DNA of 64,000 bases from Ichthyenterobacterium magnum (GTDB lineage Bacteria; Bacteroidota; Bacteroidia; Flavobacteriales; Flavobacteriaceae), in NCBI RefSeq assembly GCF_003610635.1, contig NZ_RAQJ01000006.1, positions 1 to 64,000 of the forward strand, read 5' to 3'. The notes beneath the pieces are model-generated. The model searched no databases, was not told the origin of the DNA, and saw nothing but the letters and a program-made list of their open reading frames with translations. Below, one piece after another: positions 26,399 through 35,916 of this stretch; position 1 is the first letter of the stretch, and each line of letters opens with the position of its first letter. The translations under genes and the position numbers were made by a program.

Positions 26399-27151
26399 AT
26401 GGCACAGAATTTAAAACGAATTAATAAATTTTTAAGCGAAGTAGGTTATTGCTCACGTAGAGAGGCAGACAGACTTATAGATGCAGGTCGTGTAACTATA
26501 AATGGAGTCGTGCCAGAAATGGGAACTAAAATTGCGCCAAACGATGAAGTTCATGTTGATGGACAACTTATAAAAAACACTAAAGAAAGCTTTGTATATC
26601 TAGCTTTTAACAAACCTATTGGTATTGTTTGCACGACAGATACGCGTGTTGAAAAAGACAATATTATTGATTTTATTAATTACCCTAAACGTATTTTTCC
26701 TATAGGTAGATTAGATAAACCTAGTGAAGGTCTTATACTTTTAACTGATGATGGAGATATTGTAAACAAAATATTGCGAGCTAGTAACAATCACGAAAAA
26801 GAATATATTGTTACTGTAGACAAACCAATATCCCAAACGTTTATTGAGCGCATGGCTGGCGGAATTTATATAGAAGACTTAGATAGAACAACTAAAAAAT
26901 GTGAAGTTAAAAAGTTAGGAACTTATGAGTTTAAAATAATTTTAACTCAAGGTCTCAATAGGCAAATTCGTCGTATGTGCGAATATTTAAACTACGAGGT
27001 ACAAACCTTAAAACGTGTTAGAATTATGAATATAAAACTAGACGTGCCTATTGGCGAATACCGTGAATTAACAAACGATGAATTAAAATCGCTCCAGGTT
27101 TTAATTGAAGATTCTGTAAAAAATTATATTCCAAAACCATCTAAAAAATAA
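26399..27151 (+). CDS. rluF: 23S rRNA pseudouridine synthase, RluF type
   Basis: Isomerises a uridine in 23S rRNA (U2604 in E. coli). The 250-residue protein has an N-terminal S4 RNA-binding domain (RINKFLSEVGYCSRREADRLIDAGRVTING), the catalytic GRLDKPSEGLILLTDDGD with the conserved Asp, ILRASNNHEKEYIVTV, and GLNRQIRRMCEYLNYEVQTLKRVRIMNI. The sequence around VNKILRASNNHEKEY and MAGGIYIED favours RluF over RluB/RluE. Its precise target in this organism is inferred. Confidence 0.92.
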   Translation: MAQNLKRINKFLSEVGYCSRREADRLIDAGRVTINGVVPEMGTKIAPNDEVHVDGQLIKNTKESFVYLAFNKPIGIVCTTDTRVEKDNIIDFINYPKRIFPIGRLDKPSEGLILLTDDGDIVNKILRASNNHEKEYIVTVDKPISQTFIERMAGGIYIEDLDRTTKKCEVKKLGTYEFKIILTQGLNRQIRRMCEYLNYEVQTLKRVRIMNIKLDVPIGEYRELTNDELKSLQVLIEDSVKNYIPKPSKK

Positions 27152-27168
27152 AGAACACTTATTGAATA

Positions 27169-28041
27169 ATGTTTAAGCTCTTTAAAAGCATATCAAATTC
27201 AAAGCAAAGCATTATCATCATTGCTTTAGTGTTAACTATTGCAATTATTTTTGAAACATTTCAGCAACTGTATTACATCAAAAGGTTTACTATAGCAGAT
27301 GATGTTACTTTCTTTTCCATTTTAAAGAACCAATCTTATAGATGGATTATTTGGATGCTCTTATCTTTTCCTCTTATTTGGTATATAAAATCTATGGCAA
27401 CAAAAATTGTTTCTTTAGTCAGACTATCAAAGCTTTTATTAGTCATTTTTGGTCTTGTCTTTATAAATATTATAATAATTTCAATAAGCCAAATATATAC
27501 TTCAGGTGATTCTTTTTCTTTATTAAGTTTATTTTTAGATTATGCTCCATTTTTTATGTATCAAAAAGCACCTATTTATACGCTTGGCTATATTGCTATT
27601 GCCATAATTTCATATTTGTTTTTTATAAATGAAAAATTACAAATTGAAGTACAAGAACTTGCAGAATTAAAATTAACTAACAAAAAATTGTACACGCAAT
27701 TAAGCTCAAACATAAACGATGAAGCAAAAATTTTGAATATTAAAATAGGAAACAAACGTAAAATAATTCCTGTTGAAAACATTTGCTGGATTGAAGCTGA
27801 CGATTATTGTGTAAAAGTACACACTACTACAAATGAAACTTATACAATGCGAAGCTCACTAAAAGCTCTTGACGAAAAACTGAGTCATCATTTTTTAAGA
27901 GTACATAGAAAAGCTATCGTTAACATGAAACTAGCCAAAGAGTTAAACTTAGCCAGCACTCCAAATCTTATTCTTAAAAATAACACACAAATACAAGTCT
28001 CTAAAAGTAATCTCAAAACTGTAAAAGACTTTCTAAACTAA
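27169..28041 (+). CDS. LytTR DNA-binding regulator with membrane N-terminus
   Basis: A 290-residue protein with four hydrophobic segments in residues ~15-165 (SIIIIALVLTIAIIFETFQQ, WIIWMLLSFPLIWYI, LLLVIFGLVFINIIIISISQ, TLGYIAIAIISYLFFI), a short coiled linker, and a C-terminal LytTR domain (about 195-288) with IPVENICWIEADDYCVKVHT, MRSSLKALDEKL and FLRVHRKAIVNM. No receiver domain is present, so a signal would come through the membrane part or a partner. It is 17 bp after rluF. Confidence 0.93.
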   Translation: MFKLFKSISNSKQSIIIIALVLTIAIIFETFQQLYYIKRFTIADDVTFFSILKNQSYRWIIWMLLSFPLIWYIKSMATKIVSLVRLSKLLLVIFGLVFINIIIISISQIYTSGDSFSLLSLFLDYAPFFMYQKAPIYTLGYIAIAIISYLFFINEKLQIEVQELAELKLTNKKLYTQLSSNINDEAKILNIKIGNKRKIIPVENICWIEADDYCVKVHTTTNETYTMRSSLKALDEKLSHHFLRVHRKAIVNMKLAKELNLASTPNLILKNNTQIQVSKSNLKTVKDFLN

Positions 28042-28155
28042 AATATTTGGTTTTCTTTAACCAAGCTTACTGCAAATAAAACTGTACTCTCTGCAATTAT
28101 CTAGCATTATGTGTAGCTTTTATGTTGATTTGAATTCAACTTAAAACTATATATT

Positions 28156-28719
28156 ATGAAAAGTTTACTCTTATGTTTTGCCTTAACAATGTCTTCGTTT
28201 GTATTTGCTCAATATAATTACGATGCCTCAGAACAACTACCATTTGGAAAAGCAAATCCAAAAGCACCTGAACAAATAAAAGATTACCAAGCTCTAATTG
28301 GTTTGTGCGAGTGTAAATCAACAACTCGAAAACAAGATGGTACATGGAATGACCCTATTGATATGATTTGGCGATGGAAATATATTATGAACGGAATGGC
28401 TATACAAGACGAAACACTTAAAGCAGATGGAACACATTCAGGTAGTATTAGACAATTTAATACAGATAGTAGCAAATGGTATGTTCACTTTTTTTCTAGC
28501 AAAGGCATACCTAATACACTTCCTACTTGGACAGGCAACAAAAAGGATGGAAAAATCATTCTATATAAAGACCAAAAAGCTCCTAACGGTACTGAAGGTT
28601 TTTTTAGATTAACATTTTATGATATAAGTAAATCAGGCTACAAATGGATTGGTGAATGGGTAGATAAAACTGAAACTATTGTTTATCCTACTTGGAAAAT
28701 TGATTGTAAAAGAAAATAA
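28156..28719 (+). CDS. Secreted protein, DUF1579-like (187 aa)
   Basis: Signal peptide MKSLLLCFALTMSSFVFAQ, then a ~168-residue mature domain. The pattern YQALIGLCECKSTTRKQDGTWNDPIDMIWRWKYIMNGMAIQD...SIRQFNTDSSKWYVHFFSS...GTEGFFRLTFYDISKSGYKWIGEWV resembles calycin-like DUF1579 proteins, which bear a WxW-type start and a closing WxGE strand. The assignment is by fold-like pattern only. Probably periplasmic or outer-surface. It stands alone before a terminator-like hairpin. Confidence 0.78.
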   Translation: MKSLLLCFALTMSSFVFAQYNYDASEQLPFGKANPKAPEQIKDYQALIGLCECKSTTRKQDGTWNDPIDMIWRWKYIMNGMAIQDETLKADGTHSGSIRQFNTDSSKWYVHFFSSKGIPNTLPTWTGNKKDGKIILYKDQKAPNGTEGFFRLTFYDISKSGYKWIGEWVDKTETIVYPTWKIDCKRK

Positions 28720-28840
28720 GCTAAACCATTATGCACACAAGAAGCATTATTACCATAAGTATAGCCGTAATTTTCACATAAGTTTTCGCTATTTACACTA
28801 TAACAAAGAAAAAAGATTAAAAGAAAATATTATAATAAAC

Positions 28841-28870
28841 AACACCTTTAACCAAATGGTTAAAGGTGTT
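28841..28870 (-). terminator. Terminator hairpin of the 2239-residue protein gene
   Basis: aacacctttaacca (28841-28854) pairs exactly with tggttaaaggtgtt (28857-28870). On the minus strand it is followed by gtttattat, a weak T-rich tract, 32 bp past the stop of the large gene. It could also stop transcription coming from the plus strand. Confidence 0.72.
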
Positions 28871-28901
28871 GAAAACTGCTATTAAATCAATGATTTTACA
28901 T

Positions 28902-31900
28902 TTATTTATCTAATACAACTTTCTTAATTACAGTTCCGTTATCAGTTACTATTTTAACATAATACAACTGGCTAGGGAATTTAGAAAAATTAATTTTCAA
29001 TTCTTCGCCATTAAAATCTGAGTAATCTTTATTATACATTACTCTACCCATTAAATTGTATACCTGAACATTCATTTTAGCATTAATCTCATGATTAAAC
29101 TTAATGTTTAAAACATCTCTTACTGGGTTTGGATATACAGTTAAAGAGCTTTGTTTAAATTGAGCTTGAGTGTTAGAGCCATCAATAGGAGAAAAATCAA
29201 AAAATGATGAACTAGAGGTTCTTACTGATTTCTTCTTACATCCTGAATCAACTTGAATTGTGCATTCTGAAATACATCCATTATCATCAACTATTGTTAC
29301 CTTAAATATTGCAGTTCCTAACCCTGGTTTAAAATAAACTATAGATTCTGTTTCATCTGATGTAATTGACCATGAATTACTCAAAGCAAACAATTCCCAT
29401 AAATAAGTTACATTTCCATTTCCTCCATTAAATAATGCTGTTAAATATGTTTCTGATGTTTCTACACATTCTAAATCACTCATATTAAAATTAGCATCAA
29501 TTAAGCAAGTCAGTTCTGCTGGTTCTGAAATAGTTACTATTCTTGTTTTACTACAAGGTGTAACAGCTCTTAACTGGTAGCCGTTAGCTATAATTGTTTC
29601 AGATTCTGGATCTGGTAACGTTGCTTCAATAATATAAGTTCCAGGGCTCAAATCTTGCCCATTTAAATTTGGTCCTAAGCCATTTAACTTTATTGTTAAT
29701 TCAGCACCTTCACTTAAATTAGTTACTGTTATTGAACCGTCATTTGCTCCATAACACGTTATATCTGTATAAGAGAAATCAAAACCTACTTGTACTGGCT
29801 CTTCAATGGTAATCGTTCTTTCAATAATACATCTATCGTCTGTATTCTCTTTAAATTGAGCAATAATAGTATAAACACCTGGTCCATAAGAATAACTATC
29901 AGTAAACTCATCATATGTCACGCCATTTATAGTTATAATAGCTCCAGGAGTTACATAGTTAATAACTATGCTTCCGTCATTCTCACCATAACACGACACA
30001 TCTGTATATGTAAAATCTAATTCAATACATATGCAATTTGGCGCTTCTACTAATATTGTGCTCATACAACCAACTGCTGTTGTTGCCTTGATATTAATTG
30101 GCGTATCTACTGGAATCTCACTTATTGTCCAAGTTCCATTATTATTATTTGTAGCTACTGCTTCTATTATATCAGTTGTTACATTACCTTCTGATACATT
30201 AACAACTACAGAGTATGTTCCAAAAATTTCATCACATACTGGAGCTTCAGCTTCTACCTCTGGTAAATCATTTACAAATATGATTTGTGTTTGCGTATCT
30301 GATGCATTACCACAACTATCTACAGCTGTCCATTCTCTAACAATATTGTAACCATTTTCTAAGTTAACTATTTCCTGTGTAGGACTAACTATTATCTCTC
30401 CATCGCAATTATCAAATGCTGTTAAATTTTCCTGAGCAGGAATTGCATCATTAGCACAAATACTCAAGCTTCCTGGAGCAGATGGTATAAGCGGTGCTGT
30501 TTTATCTGTATCATACGAGAAAGTCGACGTACATGATACTCCATTTGGATTACATGCATCATAAGCCGTTAAGGTAAATGATAAATCTACATCTACTCTA
30601 CACTCATAAGCTGGAAGTGCTGGTATATCTGCAATATTTGATGTTGGATTATCGCCATCATTTACACCAAAGCCTGATTTCCATGTATTATATGCTAACA
30701 AAATATCTGCCGCACTTGTACATGCTGGTAAATCAACATTTGTTGGACATGCTACTGTTAATCCTGTTACGCCTGGTACAACAAATGTTGAACTACAGGT
30801 TACCCCATTTGGATTACACCTATCTGTTGCTATATAATCAAAACTAATGTTCACTCCTGTTCCACAATCATACGAAGGTAATGGTGGAATAGAACCTATA
30901 TTATCATCTACTTCACAGCCTCCTGTATACTCAAAGCTATCCTTCCATAAATTATAAGACGCTAATATCTCTGCTTCTGATGATGACGAATCTAACAACA
31001 CACCTGTTGGACAACTCACCTCTAATACTGGTGATGGTACTATTTCAAAACTCGCTAATTCTTCTTGAGTTTCACATAAATCTGTAACGGTATACTTAAC
31101 ATTTACGGTTCCGCCTGTACATAAGTCTGGCGCCAAATATTGTGACTCAAATCCTTCTGTTGCATCACAACCTCCTGTGTATCCAAACTTATCTAAGAAA
31201 TCTTGGAATGCTGCATCTAATTCAATCTGTGATGCATAATCACATGATGGATACGATTCTGGAGCTACTTCATCTAAAACTAAAGTAGATTCAAATGCTC
31301 TAACTGTAAAACTACATGTTGTTACTGAGGTCTCTCCACAATCATCAGTTGCTTTAACATCTATCGACACTACTTGATCCACAGCACCACATTGTGTTGG
31401 TGCTTGTAACGCATCTACATCTGTTATATATTCTACATCTGCATTACAACCGCCTGATGCACTAAAGCTAGATAACACTGCTGTTCTCCATATATCAAAT
31501 GCTATTCCTATCTCTACGTTGGTAGAACAACCATCTACTTCATTGTCTGTTGGACAATCTCCTACTAGTGCTAAATCATTTGTGTAAGCTGGAACTGTAA
31601 AGGTTGCTGTTACTGGTAAAGTCTCACCACAATCGTCTACTGCCTTTATATCTACTGTCACTACTTGAGGGGACGTATTACAATACCCTAAAACTGAAAG
31701 TGTTGTTAAATCTACTGAATACTCAACATCGGCATTACAACCGCCTGATGCTGTCATATTTTCTAGTGCAAGTATCCATGCTGCAAACTCATCTGCTGGA
31801 TTTACACAAGCATCCGTTATTACATCGTCTGGCTTTGTACTTAATGCTAATGCATCTGCTGCTCCTACTTTAAACGTTGATGTACAACTTACTCCATTTG

Positions 31901-34900
31901 GATTACATGCATCATAAGCCGTTAAGGTAAATGATAAATCTACATCTACTCTACACTCATAAGCTGGAAGTGCTGGTATATCTGCAATATTTGATGTTGG
32001 ATTATCGCCATCATTTACACCAAAGCCTGATTTCCATGTATTATATGCTAACAAAATATCTGCCGCACTTGTACATGCTGGTAAATCAACATTTGTTGGA
32101 CATGCTACTGTTAATCCTGTTACGCCTGGTACAACAAATGTTGAACTACAGGTTACCCCATTTGGATTACACCTATCTGTTGCTATATAATCAAAACTAA
32201 TGTTCACTCCTGTTCCACAATCATACGAAGGTAATGGTGGAATAGAACCTATATTATCATCTACTTCACAGCCTCCTGTATACTCAAAGCTATCCTTCCA
32301 TAAATTATAAGATGCTAATATCTCTGCTTCTGATGATGACGAATCTAACAACACACCTGTTGGACAACTCACCTCTAATACTGGTGATGGTATAAGCGTG
32401 AATGTTGCCAAATCATCTTGGCTTCCGCAATCATCTGTAACTGTATAAGTAACTGACACAGAATTACCACCATCTGAAGGTGCTTCTAGCGTTTGTCCTG
32501 AGTTTAAACTTCCTGGGCTTTCTGCTGATGGTCCTGACCATGCAAAATCTGCTCCTGCACTTCCAGTTCCTGTTTTTTGTAAACTCTCTCCTTCTGGTGT
32601 CGATCCAGGCTCTGTAACACCTATATCTGTTGATGACATACCATTTGCATTTCCGCTAGTAGCCATAAATGAACCCTCATAACTTATAAATTCTATTACT
32701 GAATTATCTGGAGCAATTAAAGCCATGCCATCTGGTGCTCCATTTTGTATACCTGCTCTTAAAAACGATAACGCTCCAAAACCTGAAGCTTCATCATCTA
32801 TAATTCCAGTAAGAGCTAATGTTGGTGTATATAATGCGCCTCCATTTCCATTGTAAAACTCTACTGAATAACCAGTTAAATCTAAACCTGCAGTTCCAGC
32901 AATCTCAACAAACTCTCCTGTATCACCTCCATCGTCATCATAATGAAGTTCATTAATCCAAACTTGTGTTGCTGGTGTTGAGCTATCACTTGGGCATAAG
33001 CTTGGTGCTGTTAAGCCTTCTAAACCTGTTGCTTGTGGATTACAGCCTCCTATATATCCAAAACCTTGTAACCATAACGCAAATGCATCATCTAATTCTT
33101 GCTGTGTCTCATAAAGACATGCATCTACATCTGTACTTTGTACATCACTCACACTCAATGGTGTTGATGCTGCTACCTTAAAGCTTGAACTACATGTTAA
33201 TGGTGTTGTATTACAATCGTCTGTTGCACTTAACTCAAAACTAAAGTCTAATCCACCACCACATACAAATGCTGGTAAAGATGGTAACTGTGCTAAATTT
33301 GAATCTGCATTACAACCACCGTTAACTGTAAAACCTGCTGCCCATGTTGCATAAGCATTTGCTATTTCTTGCTCTGTACTACATGCTGGTAAGTCTACAT
33401 TGTTTGTTGGACAGCTCACACTCAATGGTGTTGCTGCTGCTACTTTAAAGCTTGAACTACATGTTAATGGTGTTGTGTTACAATCGTCTGTTGCACTTAA
33501 CTCAAAACTAAAGTCTAATCCACCACCACATACAAATGCTGGTAAAGATGGTAACTGTGCTAAATTTGAATCTGCATTACAACCACCGTTAACTGTAAAA
33601 CCTGCTGCCCATGTTGCATAAGCATTTGCTATTTCTTGCTCTGTACTACATGCTGGTAAGTCTACATTGTTTGTTGGACAGCTCACACTCAATGGTGTTG
33701 CATTGAAAACAAAATTTCTTGGACATTCTGCTATATTTTGTCCATCATCTGTTAAATAATATGTTCTTGTAATTGTAGCTCCTGAAGCACAAATATCACC
33801 TGAAGAGTTAGAATCTAAATGTGTAATTCCTGGGGTTCCACAGGTTGTTACACCTGAGAATATATCTGCGATTTCTGCATCTGTGTTTCCTGCATCATAT
33901 TCTGAAGGAATCGTTGCTAAGCAACTCTCAATTAGTACATCTGCTAAACTATTACACGTAGCTTCTGGGTTACACAATGACTCTGTTACCTCAGCTGAAC
34001 TACTATCACTTAAAGGAGCACCTCCTGGAGTTTCTCCTGTTACATTTGCCGTATTATTGAAAGGGAATATTTGATTTACTGGTAATGTAGTTGGATAATA
34101 ATATGTTTTTGTTTGACCAGAAGTCATCGTAGTTAAAAATGGTCCGTTTAATAAATTATTTTCATCTATATTAATATCTAAATCACTAAAATCTATATTG
34201 CTAATGGTTTGCTGACCAGCATTTGTAATTGTAAAGCAATAGGTTACTTTAGAATCGTTAGGATTAGGAATTGTTTTTAACCCATTACATCCAGAGCCAT
34301 CTCCATCATGGCCAGCATATACTGTTTTATCTAATTGTAAATCGTTATTACAAGAGTTTTGTGCTATATCTAAAAAACAAGCTGTTAAATCACCAGAAGA
34401 AATTAACCCATAATCTGCTGTTAATGGTGTTTCTGTTGGATCACCTGGTCCATCATCAAGAATTGGTCCTGTAACTGCTATAAGATTATTAGTATTAATA
34501 TTTGCTCCAACACCTAAAGCGAATAAATGTGCTCCAGATTGTTTTAAAGTACAAGCTTCATCTACAGCATCAAGAACGTGATCTCCTGAAGTAGTAGGAT
34601 CACCACTACCATTGACAGATCTATTAGGATTTCCATCAGTCATAAATAACACAATATCTGCTGTCATTGTATTGTTAAGCGTGACTGCTTTTCTTAAGGC
34701 ATCTTCCCAATTAGTAAATTCACCTGTTGTATTAGAGCGATCTCCAAAACTAGCTACGATACCTGTTGAAGGATGGTTTAGACCATCTATATATGCTTGG
34801 TTCACTAAATTATAACCTGTAAAGCCACCATAAGTTGGTATATCTGCGGATGTTGCAAATTCTACAAAAGCTAATTGTGCTCCTGTATCTTTTAAAGCAT

Positions 34901-35621
34901 TAGCTAAAGCTAATGCAGCGGCTTCTACATCTCCTTGAGCACTATCAATTGAACCCGATTCATCTAAAACTACAATAACTTTAAATGCATTACAAGAAGG
35001 CGACTCATTTATTGGATTGGCACAATCATTTTCTAAAATATTAAGTGAGTAGTCTTCAACCTCACCATCAAAATCAGTATCACAAGCGTCTGGATTAGTA
35101 TTATATCTTGTAGAAATTCTCATTCTAGTTGACCCAAGAGCTGCATTATTGGGTACAGTTATAGACAAAGGCACTAATGAAACAGGTTCATTCCCATTAT
35201 TATCATCAGCAAATCCGAGGTCGTACGTTTCTCCTGAGTCATTGAAATCTCCATCTTGATTCCAATCTATCCAAGCAAAAGAATGAACAGTAAAATCACC
35301 GTCTGTATTTACATTAACCGTTAATTCATATGTAGCTGATTGTGAAACATCTGTTGACATTCCTGTATAATCAGAATAATCGTTATCTACATTAGGAGAA
35401 GGATTATTAATGGTATTAAATTGAACCAGTCTAGTTAATGTAAAATACCCATCAGTAGCATCTCCAAAAGAATTACAGTACTGAGCGTTAACATAAGACC
35501 CAAATAAAAACAAAAAAGTCAAAAAGAACAGTAACTGTTTTTTGACTTGAATTAAGGATACAAAAGAATTTGTACAACATTTTAATAAGTTTTGACATGA
35601 AGTAATAGCAAAGTTGTTCAT
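28902..35621 (-). CDS. Giant T9SS-exported protein with GEVED, vWA and lamin-tail domains (2239 aa)
   Basis: Starts with an extended N-region and a signal segment (KKQLLFFLTFLFLFGSYVNAQ). Then: a GEVED domain (about 75-195, WIDWNQDGDFNDSGETYDLG...DGEVEDYSL); a von Willebrand A domain (about 212-415) with MIDAS motif DESGS; a DUF11-like segment (about 425-545); many Cys-containing ~85-90-residue repeats (VSCPTNVDLPACTS...GG.N...S....LP.Y.C); a lamin-tail domain (about 885-1040, VWINELHYDDDGGDTGEFVEIAG) inside the repeat array; HYR/SprB-like modules; and a Por-secretion tail (last ~80 residues, ending YYVKIVTDNGTVIKKVVLDK). Probably an adhesin. A -7 box lies 26 nt before the ATG. Internal duplications are nearly identical in DNA. 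Confidence 0.93.
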   Translation of the reverse strand: MNNFAITSCQNLLKCCTNSFVSLIQVKKQLLFFLTFLFLFGSYVNAQYCNSFGDATDGYFTLTRLVQFNTINNPSPNVDNDYSDYTGMSTDVSQSATYELTVNVNTDGDFTVHSFAWIDWNQDGDFNDSGETYDLGFADDNNGNEPVSLVPLSITVPNNAALGSTRMRISTRYNTNPDACDTDFDGEVEDYSLNILENDCANPINESPSCNAFKVIVVLDESGSIDSAQGDVEAAALALANALKDTGAQLAFVEFATSADIPTYGGFTGYNLVNQAYIDGLNHPSTGIVASFGDRSNTTGEFTNWEDALRKAVTLNNTMTADIVLFMTDGNPNRSVNGSGDPTTSGDHVLDAVDEACTLKQSGAHLFALGVGANINTNNLIAVTGPILDDGPGDPTETPLTADYGLISSGDLTACFLDIAQNSCNNDLQLDKTVYAGHDGDGSGCNGLKTIPNPNDSKVTYCFTITNAGQQTISNIDFSDLDINIDENNLLNGPFLTTMTSGQTKTYYYPTTLPVNQIFPFNNTANVTGETPGGAPLSDSSSAEVTESLCNPEATCNSLADVLIESCLATIPSEYDAGNTDAEIADIFSGVTTCGTPGITHLDSNSSGDICASGATITRTYYLTDDGQNIAECPRNFVFNATPLSVSCPTNNVDLPACSTEQEIANAYATWAAGFTVNGGCNADSNLAQLPSLPAFVCGGGLDFSFELSATDDCNTTPLTCSSSFKVAAATPLSVSCPTNNVDLPACSTEQEIANAYATWAAGFTVNGGCNADSNLAQLPSLPAFVCGGGLDFSFELSATDDCNTTPLTCSSSFKVAASTPLSVSDVQSTDVDACLYETQQELDDAFALWLQGFGYIGGCNPQATGLEGLTAPSLCPSDSSTPATQVWINELHYDDDGGDTGEFVEIAGTAGLDLTGYSVEFYNGNGGALYTPTLALTGIIDDEASGFGALSFLRAGIQNGAPDGMALIAPDNSVIEFISYEGSFMATSGNANGMSSTDIGVTEPGSTPEGESLQKTGTGSAGADFAWSGPSAESPGSLNSGQTLEAPSDGGNSVSVTYTVTDDCGSQDDLATFTLIPSPVLEVSCPTGVLLDSSSSEAEILASYNLWKDSFEYTGGCEVDDNIGSIPPLPSYDCGTGVNISFDYIATDRCNPNGVTCSSTFVVPGVTGLTVACPTNVDLPACTSAADILLAYNTWKSGFGVNDGDNPTSNIADIPALPAYECRVDVDLSFTLTAYDACNPNGVSCTSTFKVGAADALALSTKPDDVITDACVNPADEFAAWILALENMTASGGCNADVEYSVDLTTLSVLGYCNTSPQVVTVDIKAVDDCGETLPVTATFTVPAYTNDLALVGDCPTDNEVDGCSTNVEIGIAFDIWRTAVLSSFSASGGCNADVEYITDVDALQAPTQCGAVDQVVSIDVKATDDCGETSVTTCSFTVRAFESTLVLDEVAPESYPSCDYASQIELDAAFQDFLDKFGYTGGCDATEGFESQYLAPDLCTGGTVNVKYTVTDLCETQEELASFEIVPSPVLEVSCPTGVLLDSSSSEAEILASYNLWKDSFEYTGGCEVDDNIGSIPPLPSYDCGTGVNISFDYIATDRCNPNGVTCSSTFVVPGVTGLTVACPTNVDLPACTSAADILLAYNTWKSGFGVNDGDNPTSNIADIPALPAYECRVDVDLSFTLTAYDACNPNGVSCTSTFSYDTDKTAPLIPSAPGSLSICANDAIPAQENLTAFDNCDGEIIVSPTQEIVNLENGYNIVREWTAVDSCGNASDTQTQIIFVNDLPEVEAEAPVCDEIFGTYSVVVNVSEGNVTTDIIEAVATNNNNGTWTISEIPVDTPINIKATTAVGCMSTILVEAPNCICIELDFTYTDVSCYGENDGSIVINYVTPGAIITINGVTYDEFTDSYSYGPGVYTIIAQFKENTDDRCIIERTITIEEPVQVGFDFSYTDITCYGANDGSITVTNLSEGAELTIKLNGLGPNLNGQDLSPGTYIIEATLPDPESETIIANGYQLRAVTPCSKTRIVTISEPAELTCLIDANFNMSDLECVETSETYLTALFNGGNGNVTYLWELFALSNSWSITSDETESIVYFKPGLGTAIFKVTIVDDNGCISECTIQVDSGCKKKSVRTSSSSFFDFSPIDGSNTQAQFKQSSLTVYPNPVRDVLNIKFNHEINAKMNVQVYNLMGRVMYNKDYSDFNGEELKINFSKFPSQLYYVKIVTDNGTVIKKVVLDK
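30538..31039 (-). repeat. 502-bp intragenic duplication, copy A
   Basis: Matches 31891-32392 at an offset of exactly 1353 bp (451 codons). The one difference I see is C at 30960 against T at 32313, a synonymous Ala change. It encodes two Cys-rich repeat modules (ATDRCNPNGVTCSSTF...TAYDACNPNGVSCTS). Matches end abruptly on both sides. Confidence 0.9.
31891..32392 (-). repeat. 502-bp intragenic duplication, copy B
   Basis: Partner of 30538-31039. The near absence of even synonymous change means a recent duplication or continuing gene conversion between the two blocks. The 851 bp between them encode different repeat modules. Confidence 0.9.
33145..33684 (-). repeat. Tandem 267-bp duplication (2 units) in the giant gene
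   Basis: The word aagcttgaac recurs at 33181 and 33448, and acactcaatggtgttg at 33151, 33418 and 33685, giving a period of 267 bp (89 codons). The two units differ at only a few positions (for example ctacc/ctact and gtatt/gtgtt). Each encodes one module TPLSVSCPTNNVDLPACSTE...CNTTPLTCSSSFKVAA. Confidence 0.92.
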
Positions 35622-35916
35622 AATGATTGGATTTAATTAATAAAACCAAACATAATACGGTTACATTGTTAGTGTAAACTTGGGTTGATATAGCTATTAA
35701 TCAACCAAATAAAATGCTATTATATAAAATACTTAAGGGAATGCAAATTGTACTTTACAGTTTTAAAGTTACATAAAAAAAATAGATGAAATTATTGTTT
35801 TAGCTCATTCACAAAAATTTAAGTTGAAGAGATTTTAGTCGTAGTACTAATCCTACTTTTTTAATTTCATAGAATTTTAATCATTTATAATTCAACTAAC
35901 TAGAGTAATTCAGGTT
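35622..35916. other. Non-coding interval between the giant gene and a TIGR02206 gene
   Basis: About 295 bp of AT-rich sequence. It holds the -7 box TATGTTTG (minus strand, 35654-35647) of the giant gene. I see no other gene, strong hairpin or repeat. Confidence 0.6.
35647..35654 (-). promoter_or_regulatory. -7 element for the giant T9SS protein gene
   Basis: TATGTTTG on the minus strand predicts a start near 35642 and a leader of about 20 nt. This supports the ATG at 35621 despite the long N-region before the hydrophobic signal core. Confidence 0.5.

Noticed and set aside
28731-28858. Possible decayed small membrane peptide (MHTRSIITISIAVIFT, stop, VFAIYT...)
   Set aside because: Only 16 codons before a stop; the continuation is suggestive but too short to call a pseudogene.
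30578-32200. Two identical 89-codon ORFs on the plus strand (30578-30847 and 31931-32200)
   Set aside because: They are antisense frames of the duplicated 502-bp blocks of the minus-strand giant gene; Leu/Tyr/His-rich composition is that of a shadow frame.
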